From JAKQDP01 sp964536975 (GTDB lineage Bacteria; Patescibacteriota; Patescibacteriia; 2-01-FULL-39-33): DNA of 41,176 nucleotides. The stretch lies in assembly GCA_964536975.1 (NCBI GenBank), contig CAZHYS010000006.1, positions 1-41,176 of the forward strand, read 5' to 3'. The notes under the pieces were generated by a model, which was not told where the DNA came from, did no database searches, and was given only the letters and a program-made list of their open reading frames with translations. Shown piece after piece: positions 8,971-16,588 of this stretch (position 1 is its first letter; each line of letters opens with the position of its first letter). Position numbers and translations under genes: made by a program.

Positions 8971-10026
8971 ATGGCAGTTGATTTTTTTATCATTAAGATT
9001 TTTTTTCTCGGGTTTATTTCATTCGCGCTAGCGATAGGCTGGACGCCGCTACTCACTCATTTTTTGTACAAATACAGATTAGGCAAGCAGATCAGGGATT
9101 CGGCTACCGCGCCGATTTTTTCCAAACTCCATTTGAAAAAATCCGGCACGCCGACAATGGGCGGAATTTTGGTGTGGGTGACGACTTTGTTTGTGGCGAT
9201 TTTGTTTTTTTATTTGAGCAAATGGTTTGACGGAGATTTTTCCCGGCTGAATTTTTTGAATCGGTCGCAGACCTGGTTGCCTTTGGGGGCGCTGGTTGTA
9301 GCGGCGCTGGTCGGATTAGTAGATGATTTTTTGAACGTCAGAAAAATCGGCCCGTACGGCGGCGGCTTGTCTATGCGGCACCGGTTGATAGTTTATACGC
9401 TTATCGCGCTGATTGTCGCGTGGTGGTTTTATTTCAAGCTGGATTGGGATTTTATCCGGATTCCGTTTGTTGCCACTTTCAATGTTGGCTGGTGGTATAT
9501 CCCATTTGTGATTTTTGTCGTGGTGGCGACCGCTTTTTCGGTTAATGAGATAGACGGCCTGGATGGTTTGGCCGGCGGGACACTACTAGCGTCGTTTGTT
9601 TCTTTTGGCGCGATCGCCTTTGTCCAAGGACGATACGATTTGGCGACATTGTGCGGAGTGATTGTCGGGGCGCTGTTAGCTTTTTTGTGGTTCAATATCA
9701 CGCCGGCGCGTTTTTTTATGGGCGATACAGGCGCGATGTCGCTCGGGGTAACATTGGCGATTATCGCGCTTTTGACCAATTCGGTTTTGCTATTGCCGAT
9801 AATCGGTTTTTTGTTCGTGGTAGAGTCAGCTTCGGTGATTATCCAGCTTTTGTCCAAGAAATTGCGCCATGGCAAAAAAGTTTTTTTGTCGGCGCCGATT
9901 CACCATCATTTTGAAGCCAAGGGGTGGCCCGAGGCAAAAGTAGTGATGAGGTTTTGGGTGATTGCCTCAATGATGTCGGTGATTGGGCTAGTGATTTTTT
10001 TGATGGATAGGGGAGGGTGGCAGTAG
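8971..10026 (+). CDS. mraY: Phospho-N-acetylmuramoyl-pentapeptide transferase
   Basis: 351 residues, normal length. MraY moves phospho-MurNAc-pentapeptide from UDP onto undecaprenyl phosphate, making lipid I on the inner face of the membrane. About ten membrane segments. Family motifs are intact: KSGTPTMGG (57-65), the Asp pair in VDDFLN (117-122), NEIDGLDGLAGG (192-203), the magnesium-binding Asp in FFMGDTGAMSLG (Asp252), and the His-rich loop PIHHHFEAKGWPE (309-321). No SD. It opens the mraY-murD-ftsW-murG-murC-murB half of dcw. Confidence 0.97.
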   Translation: MAVDFFIIKIFFLGFISFALAIGWTPLLTHFLYKYRLGKQIRDSATAPIFSKLHLKKSGTPTMGGILVWVTTLFVAILFFYLSKWFDGDFSRLNFLNRSQTWLPLGALVVAALVGLVDDFLNVRKIGPYGGGLSMRHRLIVYTLIALIVAWWFYFKLDWDFIRIPFVATFNVGWWYIPFVIFVVVATAFSVNEIDGLDGLAGGTLLASFVSFGAIAFVQGRYDLATLCGVIVGALLAFLWFNITPARFFMGDTGAMSLGVTLAIIALLTNSVLLLPIIGFLFVVESASVIIQLLSKKLRHGKKVFLSAPIHHHFEAKGWPEAKVVMRFWVIASMMSVIGLVIFLMDRGGWQ

Positions 10027-10033
10027 GGGGCAA

Positions 10034-10110
10034 GCTTATAGCGATTAGCGTTTAGGGATTAGTAAAAATTCCTAATTACTAATTTCTAAAACCTAATATC
10101 TAATAAAATT
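10034..10110. repeat. Heptamer-register array between mraY and murD
   Basis: Eleven consecutive 7-nt units in one register. The first five look like GnnnTTA (for example gcgatta, gggatta); the next five are nnnCTAA (ttcctaa, tttctaa). The remainder of the spacer 10027-10221 is filled with 8-nt arrays. Confidence 0.7.
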
Positions 10111-10142
10111 TCAAATTTTTAATTTAAAATCCGCCACCGCGG

Positions 10143-10222
10143 ATTGTTGAATTGTCATATTGTTTGTGAATACTGATCGTGTGGAAGGTATTGAACAATT
10201 TAACAATTCAATAATATAACAA
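10143..10222. repeat. Two octamer-register arrays before murD
   Basis: 10143-10166 is three 8-nt units ATTGTnnn; 10191-10222 is four units nnnAAnAA (ttgaacaa, tttaacaa), the last including the A of the murD start codon. The two arrays are near complements of each other. Confidence 0.6.
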
Positions 10223-11607
10223 TGCTACTAAATTTCAAAAATAAAAAAGTGACGGTGATGGGATTGGGGTTGTACAAAGATGGCAGTGGGATATCTGCTA
10301 CCCGTTTTTTATTGGATGGGGGAGCTAAGGTGACAGTGACCGATCTAAAATCCGCCGATCAACTCGCTGCGCAAATAAAAAGATTGGGTAAGGCGGCGGA
10401 TAAGATTAATTTTGTCTTGGGCCGGCACCAGGAGAGCGATTTTGAAAACGCGGATTTAATTGTCAAAAATCCTGGCGTTCCCAACACTTCCAAATATTTG
10501 GCGATTGCCGTTAAAAACAAAATTCCGATAGAAACTGACATTTCTTTGTTTTTTCAGTTGGTTGATCGCAAACGGATAATCGGCATTACTGGTACGCGAG
10601 GCAAGAGCACGACGACCATGCTGATTTATGAAATTTTAAAATCAGTTGATCGGCGGGCGGTTTTGGGCGGGAATATAACTAAGTCGCCTTTGGCGCAAAT
10701 GCCGGAGGTGGCTAAAGGCGGGCCGGTGGTGCTGGAATTATCTTCCTGGATGTTAGAAAGCTTGGCGCCGCATAAAATCAGTCCGTATATCGCAGTATTT
10801 ACCAATATCTATCCCGATCATTTGAACACTTATAATGGCATAGCTGATTATGCCGCTGCCAAAGAGAATATTTTCCTCGGACAGAATATCCAGGATTGGA
10901 CGATTCTGAATCGTGATAATTCTTTTACCAAAAAATGCGGTGCAAAGACGCCCGGCCGCCGGATGTGGTTTTCGCTCAAAGAATTTTCCGAAGAGAACGG
11001 CTGTTTTGTCCGTGGCAAGAATATTTATTGTCGATTAAATGGCGAGGAAAAAATGATTTTGCCGCTTGCGGATATTAAGATTCCCGGCGAGCATAATCGC
11101 GCCAACATTTTGGCCGCTATTAGTGTGGCAATGGCATATGGGGCGCCGGCGGTAACAATACGAAAAGCAGTAAAAAATTTTAAAGGGGTGCCGAATCGGC
11201 TGGAACTACTGCGGACGATTGGCGGAGTAAAGTATTACAATGACACCACTTCCACTACGCCAGAGGCGACCATGGCTGCTTTGCGGGCCTTGGGCGGAAA
11301 GAAAAAAAATATTATTTTGATTGCCGGCGGATCAGACAAAGGGTTGGATTTCAAGGCGCTAGCCAAGGAGATAAAGAAATATTGCCGGCGGGTAGTATTA
11401 TTCAATGGAACAGGAACTGAGAAATTGAAAAAATTGATTTCATTTGTTGGCGAGGTCGGTTTTATGAAAGAGGCAGTGGAATTGGCGAAAAAGTCGGCGA
11501 AAAGGGGAGATGTGATTTTGCTTTCTCCGGCCTGTACTTCATTTGGCATGTTTGACAATGAATTTGATAGGGGGGATCAGTTTAGGAAGATTGTAAACAG
11601 TCTATAA
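10222..11607 (+). CDS. murD: UDP-N-acetylmuramoyl-L-alanine:D-glutamate ligase
   Basis: 461 residues. MurD adds D-Glu to UDP-MurNAc-L-Ala with ATP in the cytoplasm. Three-domain Mur ligase: N-terminal Rossmann domain (VTVMGLGLYKDGSG), ATP-binding central domain with P-loop GTRGKSTT (124-131; Arg replaces the usual Asn), ELSSW (172-176) and NIYPDHLNTY (195-204), and a C-terminal domain with YNDTTSTTPEAT and AGGSDKG. The ATG directly follows an octamer repeat array and has no SD. About 1 kb of non-coding and repeat DNA separates it from ftsW. Confidence 0.96.
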   Translation: MLLNFKNKKVTVMGLGLYKDGSGISATRFLLDGGAKVTVTDLKSADQLAAQIKRLGKAADKINFVLGRHQESDFENADLIVKNPGVPNTSKYLAIAVKNKIPIETDISLFFQLVDRKRIIGITGTRGKSTTTMLIYEILKSVDRRAVLGGNITKSPLAQMPEVAKGGPVVLELSSWMLESLAPHKISPYIAVFTNIYPDHLNTYNGIADYAAAKENIFLGQNIQDWTILNRDNSFTKKCGAKTPGRRMWFSLKEFSEENGCFVRGKNIYCRLNGEEKMILPLADIKIPGEHNRANILAAISVAMAYGAPAVTIRKAVKNFKGVPNRLELLRTIGGVKYYNDTTSTTPEATMAALRALGGKKKNIILIAGGSDKGLDFKALAKEIKKYCRRVVLFNGTGTEKLKKLISFVGEVGFMKEAVELAKKSAKRGDVILLSPACTSFGMFDNEFDRGDQFRKIVNSL

Positions 11608-11651
11608 AGCTCGTGGTGAGCAAAGTCGAACCATTCATAAAGTCATAGTGT

Positions 11652-11677
11652 CCCCGCCAAAGGCGGGCAGGCGCCGA
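11652..11677. repeat. GC-rich palindromic element, copy 1
   Basis: CCCCGCCAAAGGCGGG followed by CAGGCGCCGA. Its reverse complement recurs with few changes at 12441-12466, so this is a dispersed repeat. It lies just past murD. Confidence 0.6.
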
Positions 11678-11710
11678 TGGAGGAGGCGGGCGCTGACGCA
11701 GAATATTATC

Positions 11711-11768
11711 AAAAAAAAGAACGGGCAGTGTGGACGCGTGCACTTTTTGGTGCCGTCACACTGCCCGT
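11711..11768 (-). terminator. Strong intrinsic terminator of the minus-strand unit
   Basis: Arms ACGGGCAGTGTG (11721-11732) and CACACTGCCCGT (11757-11768) pair perfectly, with an inner extension (GACG/CGTC, GCAC/GTGC). Leftwards the stem is followed by TTCTTTTTTTTGA, a classical U tract. In the rightward direction there is no T tract. Confidence 0.85.
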
Positions 11769-12116
11769 ATTCCTTGAGAAGATCGCTCCCTATGATGGGA
11801 ACGTGTTCTCGAAACCATAGGTTTCGTCATCTCGCCATCTAAGTGGTGTCATCAACGACGAAGCCCAGATGCCTCAAAAAATCAATTTGAGGCCGACGCC
11901 CGCGTGGCTCAGGTTGCGGGTCGCGCCGTCGTCGCCGTCTCCGTGCCGAACGTGATCGTGTTATGAACATCAAAAAGGGGATTCTTCCTGGTCGTCGTCG
12001 GTCCGTAGCGTTCCATGTCGAGGTTCCTCCTCTGTTGTTGGCTCGGCAGGTTTTCGATTCCTGCGATTCCGAGCCGGTCCGATGTACCTTGTCGACAATA
12101 CATTGAACTAAGATAC
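11769..12116 (-). ncRNA. Autonomous minus-strand transcript, small mRNA or ncRNA
   Basis: A consensus promoter (12123-12151) and a strong terminator (11711-11768) bound a leftward transcript of about 400 nt in the murD-ftsW gap. Folds are visible: GGCTCG/CGAGCC in the leader (about 12043-12076), CCTCAAA/TTTGAGG (11872-11892), a GAGAA/TTCTC stem enclosing TCCC/GGGA (11774-11813), and GAAACC/GGTTTC (11811-11826). A 35-codon ORF with a perfect SD lies inside. I recognise no RNase P, tmRNA, SRP or 6S signature, so the product may be the peptide, the RNA, or both. Confidence 0.5.
11909..12016 (-). CDS. SD-led 35-residue ORF of unknown function
   Basis: ATG at 12016, GAGGAGG at 12026-12032 on the minus strand with 9-nt spacing. 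The peptide starts MERYGPTTTRKNPLFDVHNT and ends TTARPAT; Thr-rich, soluble, no recognised motif. A second frame overlaps it and would give an Arg-rich 43-residue peptide (RSARRRRRRR) with no SD, so the 35-residue frame is preferred. It belongs to the SD-led cassettes described in the findings. Confidence 0.45.
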   Translation of the reverse strand: MERYGPTTTRKNPLFDVHNTITFGTETATTARPAT

Positions 12117-12122
12117 AACGGC

Positions 12123-12151
12123 AGTATATCACATCATGGGTTTTTTGTCAA
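12123..12151 (-). promoter_or_regulatory. Consensus promoter of the minus-strand unit
   Basis: Minus strand: TTGACA (12151-12146), 17 nt, TATACT (12128-12123). Start expected near 12116. Confidence 0.8.
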
Positions 12152-12219
12152 TAGTATTTTTGACAATTATTTCTAAAATAGTAAAAAATGGCTAAATTTA
12201 GCGGAAAAAATATTAATAG

Positions 12220-12254
12220 TTCGTAACTCGTAACCCGCGACTCGTAACTCGGCA
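12220..12254. repeat. Heptamer-register array (nTCGTAA type)
   Basis: Five 7-nt units: ttcgtaa, ctcgtaa, cccgcga, ctcgtaa, ctcggca. The same unit on the other strand is found at 29105-29132. Confidence 0.7.
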
Positions 12255-12260
12255 TGCGTT

Positions 12261-12478
12261 GTCATCGCGAGGGAGGCCGTCCCGATCCCGAGTACTCGGG
12301 ATGGACGGGTGACCGCGGCGATCCAATCAAAAATCGTGTCATCCCGACCGAGGACGCCCCAAGCGGACGAATGGAGGGATCCCTCCACTCCGCCTCCTGT
12401 CGGGATGACAACATGAATATGGGATTGGCCACGTCCGCTTTCGGCGCCTGTCCGCCTTGGGCGGATCCTCGCAATGAC
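12261..12478. repeat. Nested palindromic repeat element
   Basis: Outer ends GTCATCGCGAGG (12261-12272) and CCTCGCAATGAC (12467-12478) are inverted with one mismatch. Inside lie a perfect palindrome ATCCCGAGTACTCGGGAT (12285-12302), and a second element with ends GTCATCCCGAC (12338-12348) and GTCGGGATGAC (12399-12409) that carries GGAGGGATCCCTCC (12373-12386). This looks like one REP/MITE-like element inserted in another. Open frames here are side effects of GC-rich symmetry, not genes. Confidence 0.75.
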
Positions 12479-12521
12479 AGTAGTGGTGGAATCCAACAAT
12501 CCGCTGTGGCGGACAATATGA

Positions 12522-12593
12522 CAATATAACAATTATTCATTTTAAATTAAAAATTAGAAATTTTATTACCCCCCTAAACGCTAAACGCTGGAT
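12522..12593. repeat. Octamer and heptamer arrays before ftsW
   Basis: 12522-12545 is three 8-nt units (gacaatat twice, then aacaatta). 12573-12593 is three 7-nt units (cctaaac, gctaaac, gctggat). Confidence 0.6.
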
Positions 12594-12602
12594 GTCTTTT
12601 TG

Positions 12603-12611
12603 TGCTATAAT
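12603..12611 (+). promoter_or_regulatory. Extended -10 of ftsW, likely leaderless start
   Basis: TGCTATAAT: a TG-extended perfect -10 (TATAAT, 12606-12611) without a recognisable -35. Only 6 nt separate it from the ATG at 12618, so transcription would begin at or beside the start codon. Confidence 0.6.
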
Positions 12612-12617
12612 GTTTTT

Positions 12618-13766
12618 ATGAGGATAAAAATCAAAGCTTTTTTACGGGATATCGTCGGCGGCCAGAAAGATCAAGCTCCGGATTGGTATTTGGTGGGGAT
12701 TATCGGTTTTTTGTCGCTTTTCGGTCTTATTGCTTTATCGTCGGCGGGCGCCGCTATCGGACTTAGCAAATTTGGCGACAGTTATTATTATGTCAAACAC
12801 CAATTTCTCTTTGGTTTTCTGCCAGGCGCAGTGTTGTTTTTTATTTTGTCCAGGATTGACTATTCCCGTTTGAAGGCGCTTGCCACTCCGATGCTGTTTG
12901 CCTCTGTTGCCCTTTTGATTTTGGTGTTTATTCCCGGCATTGGCCAAAGCCACGGGACAACCGCCAGAAGCTGGGTTGATTTCGGTTATTCGTTTCAACC
13001 GTCAGAGGTGGTCAAACTGACATTTTTGATTTATTTAGCGGCCTTGTTCTCGGCCAAGGGCGAAAAAACAGTAAAGGATTTTCATGAAGGATTTTTGCCA
13101 TTCATCTTTGTGCTGTTAGCGGTAATTGTTTTGGTGTTGCTCCAGCCTGATTTTGGCACTGCTTCCATTATTATAGCAATTTCTTTGGCGGTTTATTTTG
13201 TCGCTGGCGGCAGCTTGATCCATTTGGCCTGGCTGGGCATCGCCGGCGTCGGCAGTCTGTGGGCGCTTATTAAAATTTCTCCTTATCGGCTGGAACGCCT
13301 GACTACTTTTCTTCACCCCGAACTTGATCCCAACGGCGTCGGCTATCATATCAATCAGGCGCTTTTGGCGGTCGGCTCCGGCGGCTGGTTCGGCCGCGGC
13401 TTCGGCCATTCGCGGCAAAAATTCGCTTATTTGCCGGAAGTATACGGCGATTCCATCTTCGCGGTGATGGCCGAGGAACTTGGCTTCTTTTTTTCCGTCC
13501 TTATTTTGGCTTTGTTTGTCGCGCTGATGTGGCGCAGTTTCAAAATAATCCGCCGTTCTCGCGATCCTTTTGCCAAATTACTGGCTGTCGGCATCGTTGC
13601 TTGGATAGTGACGCAGGCTTTTCTCAATATCGGCGCGATTATCGGGGTTCTGCCTCTTACTGGCGTGCCGCTGCCGTTCATTTCTTACGGTGGCACGGCG
13701 CTGATGATGTGCTTGGCAGGTTGCGGAATTTTGGTTAATATATCAAAGCAGGTCGGCGAGAGATGA
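12618..13766 (+). CDS. ftsW: Septal peptidoglycan polymerase FtsW
   Basis: 382 residues from the ATG at 12618 (a TTG at 12600 would lie inside the promoter). SEDS glycosyltransferase that polymerises lipid II at the septum with FtsI. About ten membrane segments; visible motifs are TARSWVDFGYSFQPSE, LQPDFGTA, a large loop with GYHINQALLAVGSGG and FGHSRQKFAYLPE, and the C-terminal LTGVPLPFISYGGTALM. The genome also could have RodA elsewhere, but position between murD and murG argues for FtsW. 37 nt before murG. No SD. Confidence 0.93.
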   Translation: MRIKIKAFLRDIVGGQKDQAPDWYLVGIIGFLSLFGLIALSSAGAAIGLSKFGDSYYYVKHQFLFGFLPGAVLFFILSRIDYSRLKALATPMLFASVALLILVFIPGIGQSHGTTARSWVDFGYSFQPSEVVKLTFLIYLAALFSAKGEKTVKDFHEGFLPFIFVLLAVIVLVLLQPDFGTASIIIAISLAVYFVAGGSLIHLAWLGIAGVGSLWALIKISPYRLERLTTFLHPELDPNGVGYHINQALLAVGSGGWFGRGFGHSRQKFAYLPEVYGDSIFAVMAEELGFFFSVLILALFVALMWRSFKIIRRSRDPFAKLLAVGIVAWIVTQAFLNIGAIIGVLPLTGVPLPFISYGGTALMMCLAGCGILVNISKQVGER

Positions 13767-13803
13767 CTTTTGCCGGTTTGATAATAATAAAAATCAACAA
13801 AAA

Positions 13804-14865
13804 ATGAGAATATTGCTGGTCGGCGGCGGCACGATGGGATCGGTCAGTCCGCTCATTGCTGTTTATGAAAAAATAAAAAAAGCCAAACCCAAAACAAAAT
13901 TTTTATTTTTGGGGACAAAAGGCGGACCAGAAAAGAATGGCGTGGAAAGCTATGACATTGATTTTCGGGAAATATATTCCGGCAAATTGCGCCGTTATTT
14001 TTCTTGGCGGAATTTTTTTGATCCTCTTCTAGTGGTGATGGCGTTTTTTCAGAGTTTTTTCATTATTTTGAAATTCAGACCGCAAGCGATAATGATCGCC
14101 GGCAGTTTTGTCGGTGTGCCGGTGGCTTGGGCGGCTTGGCTGCTTAGAGTGCCGGTGCTTATCCATCAGCAAGACATTATCGCTGGCTTGGCCAACAAAT
14201 TGATGGCTAATACCGCCAAGAAAATCAGCGTCTCTTTTGATGTGTCGCTCAAGGATTTTTTTCCGGCCAAGACGGTTTTGACGGGTAACCCGGTGCGGGA
14301 AGAATTTTACTCTTGCAATCCGGATAGAGGTCGGGCATTATTTAAACTCAAAGACAATATGCCAGTGCTTTTAGTAGTCGGCGGCGGTACCGGCGCGGCG
14401 GCAATAAATATGCTGATGGAAAAATCACTGTCGGATCTAATCAAATTCTGCCAGGTAATCCATGTTACCGGCCGCGGCAAAAAAACGGAGTTTAGAGATG
14501 AAAATTATCATCAATTTGAATTTTTGACCAATGAAATGACAGAAGCGTTTTGCGCGGCCGACGCGGTGGTCAGCCGGGCGGGAATGTCTACTTTGTCAGA
14601 ATTGATTATTTTGGCCAAACCGACGATCTTGATTCCAATGGCAGACACTCATCAGGAATATAACGCCCAATATTTTCAAAGAAATAATGCCGTGGTGAAT
14701 TTATCGCAGAAGTCCCTGACCAAGGATTTATTTGTGGAGATAGCGAGAGAAGTTTTATTTGATCAAGGGAAGCGGCAAAATTTGGAAAGGAATATTTCAA
14801 AAATGATGAAGCCGGATGGCGCCGATGAAGTGGCGCGGCTACTTTTAGAAATAAGCAAAAAATAA
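13804..14865 (+). CDS. murG: UDP-GlcNAc:lipid I GlcNAc transferase
   Basis: 353 residues, usual length. MurG converts lipid I to lipid II on the inner membrane face. GT28, GT-B fold: N-terminal Gly-rich loop GGGTMGSVSP (7-16; the usual GGTGGH is altered), HQQDIIAGLANK acceptor-side motif, GNPVREEF linker, second Gly loop VVGGGTGAAAIN, and the donor-binding segment VVSRAGMSTLSELIILAKPTI with IPMADTHQEYNA. No SD; murC starts 6 nt after the stop. Confidence 0.94.
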   Translation: MRILLVGGGTMGSVSPLIAVYEKIKKAKPKTKFLFLGTKGGPEKNGVESYDIDFREIYSGKLRRYFSWRNFFDPLLVVMAFFQSFFIILKFRPQAIMIAGSFVGVPVAWAAWLLRVPVLIHQQDIIAGLANKLMANTAKKISVSFDVSLKDFFPAKTVLTGNPVREEFYSCNPDRGRALFKLKDNMPVLLVVGGGTGAAAINMLMEKSLSDLIKFCQVIHVTGRGKKTEFRDENYHQFEFLTNEMTEAFCAADAVVSRAGMSTLSELIILAKPTILIPMADTHQEYNAQYFQRNNAVVNLSQKSLTKDLFVEIAREVLFDQGKRQNLERNISKMMKPDGADEVARLLLEISKK

Positions 14866-14871
14866 TCAACA

Positions 14872-16251
14872 ATGGAAATTGATAAGGCAAAAAAAATTTT
14901 TTGTTCGGGTATCGGCGGCATCGGCATTTCGGCGGTGGCGCGAATTCTGCGGGAGCAAGGAAAGTCGGTGTCTGGCAGCGATAACGGCGAAAACGAGATA
15001 ATTGATCAACTGCGGCAAGAAGGAGTAGAGGTTTTTGTCCCCCAGCGAGCGGAAAATATCGCCGAAGATACGGATTTGTTGATTTATTCAGTGGCGGTGC
15101 CGGCGGAAAACCCGGAACGGCGTCGCGCCGAAGAATTGGGGATAGAACAAATCACTTATCCGCAAGCGCTCGGACAATTGCTTAATGGCAAATACGGCAT
15201 TGGCGTGTCCGGTACCAACGGCAAGACAACAACCACGGCAATGCTGGGAAAAATTTTTCTTGAGGGCGGGCTCGATCCGACCATTGTCGTCGGCAGCAAG
15301 GTTGATTATTTGGGCGGAAATTCGCGGGTCGGGGGTGGAGAATATTTCATTTTTGAAAGCGATGAGTACCGCCGGGCTTTTGACAACTATCAGCCGAAAA
15401 TCGCGGTCGTCACTTATGTCACGTCCGATCACTTGGATTACTACTTGGATTTGGAAGACATTAAGGCGGCTTTTGGCGCGTATTTGCAAAAGATTCCCGC
15501 TGGCGGAGTGGCAATCATCAATGCCGATGATCAGAATTCTTTGGATGTTGCCGCCGGTATCGTCGCGAAAGTAATCACCTTTGGCATTGAAAACAAGGCG
15601 GATTATTCGGCCCAAAATATCCGAATGGAAAATGGCCGGCAAATATTTGATGTTTTTGCCGCCAAAGAAAAACTCGGAGAGATAGCTTTGACAATACCGG
15701 CCAAATACAATATTTATAACGCGTTAGCGGCGGTTGCGGCTTGTCGGACAGTCGGCATTAGTTTTACCGAGATTGAGTCGGCGTTAGAGAGTTTTCGCGG
15801 CGCTTGGCGCCGATTTGAGCAAGTCGGCGAAACATCCGGCGGCGTAAAAATTGTTACCGACTATGCCCACACGCCGGACGCGTTAAAACAGACCATTTTG
15901 GCGGCGCGGGATTTTTATCCTGATCGAAAAATTCTGACGGTTTTCCAGCCGCATCAATTCAATCGGACAAAAGTTTTTTTCAAAGAATTCGTCGCCGCTC
16001 TGTCGGCGGCTGATAAGTCGCTGGTCACTGATATATTTTTTGTCGCCGGCCGCGAGAATCCGGAAGATTTTGATGTTTCTTCCGAAAAAATGGCCGCGGC
16101 AGTCGCGGCGAGCGGCGGGAACTGCGTTTATAGCGGCGATTTGCGGCAAACAGAGGAATTGGTACAGCAAAATATAAGGGATTTTGATATAATATTGGTA
16201 ATCGGAGCGGGCAATATCTATGAATTAGCCAAAAATCTAATTAACAAATAA
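14872..16251 (+). CDS. murC: UDP-N-acetylmuramate:L-alanine ligase
   Basis: 459 residues. MurC adds the first L-Ala to UDP-MurNAc with ATP. Motifs: N-terminal SGIGGIGISAVARIL, P-loop GVSGTNGKTTTT, a carbamate/metal segment ESDEYRRAF, VTSDHLDYYLDLE, and C-terminal TDYAHTPDALK and TVFQPHQFNRTK. The acidic motif ESDEY differs from the EADESD of most MurC and approaches Mpl, a related tripeptide ligase, but position between murG and murB favours MurC. No SD. Confidence 0.9.
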   Translation: MEIDKAKKIFCSGIGGIGISAVARILREQGKSVSGSDNGENEIIDQLRQEGVEVFVPQRAENIAEDTDLLIYSVAVPAENPERRRAEELGIEQITYPQALGQLLNGKYGIGVSGTNGKTTTTAMLGKIFLEGGLDPTIVVGSKVDYLGGNSRVGGGEYFIFESDEYRRAFDNYQPKIAVVTYVTSDHLDYYLDLEDIKAAFGAYLQKIPAGGVAIINADDQNSLDVAAGIVAKVITFGIENKADYSAQNIRMENGRQIFDVFAAKEKLGEIALTIPAKYNIYNALAAVAACRTVGISFTEIESALESFRGAWRRFEQVGETSGGVKIVTDYAHTPDALKQTILAARDFYPDRKILTVFQPHQFNRTKVFFKEFVAALSAADKSLVTDIFFVAGRENPEDFDVSSEKMAAAVAASGGNCVYSGDLRQTEELVQQNIRDFDIILVIGAGNIYELAKNLINK

Positions 16252-16265
16252 TCAGATCAAAAACT

Positions 16266-16526
16266 ATGACGCAGTTCGCCGACGATGAGGCGGCTGATTT
16301 GGAAGAATCAGACGCCGGAATCGAAGACGATTTGGACAGTCAGATTGACTGGGAAGAGGATTTGGAGGATAAATATGGCGGCGGCAGCCGACGGGATCGG
16401 CATCGGGAGAACAAGATATTGGGCGGCGGCTTTGCCAAGCAAAAAGAATTGTTGGAGAAGAATAAGGGTTATGTCGCCAGTCGGAAAAAGCCGAAGGTCA
16501 ATCTAATTGATAAAACCAAAAAGTAG
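16266..16526 (+). CDS. Small charged protein between murC and murB
   Basis: 86 residues. The first 36 are strongly acidic (DDEAADLEESD, DWEEDLEDKYGGG), the rest basic (Lys/Arg-rich, ending NLIDKTKK). No membrane segment or known domain; probably disordered. It begins 14 nt after murC in the operon direction. A second overlapping frame (16285-16506) is less likely because it starts later and has an Arg/Trp-rich composition. Function unknown; the charge split might suit binding of RNA or ribosomes, but this is a guess. Confidence 0.55.
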   Translation: MTQFADDEAADLEESDAGIEDDLDSQIDWEEDLEDKYGGGSRRDRHRENKILGGGFAKQKELLEKNKGYVASRKKPKVNLIDKTKK

Positions 16527-16588
16527 TTTTTGCGCCAATAATAATGACGGTTGTCATAACGTTGCTATCTTGAAAATTAGCGACACTT

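Noticed and set aside
10034..10110. CRISPR array
   Set aside because: Units are 7 nt without spacers, and no cas gene is present.
11769..12116. tmRNA, RNase P RNA or 6S RNA
   Set aside because: None of the conserved sequence blocks of these RNAs could be found; only a structured unit with an SD is visible.
12173..12540. Open frames on both strands of the 12.2-12.5 kb region
   Set aside because: They arise from palindromic repeats; nearly the same peptides appear on both strands and no start signal is present.
15088..15642. 184-codon open frame antisense to murC
   Set aside because: Shadow of murC; low-complexity Ile/Arg-rich translation.
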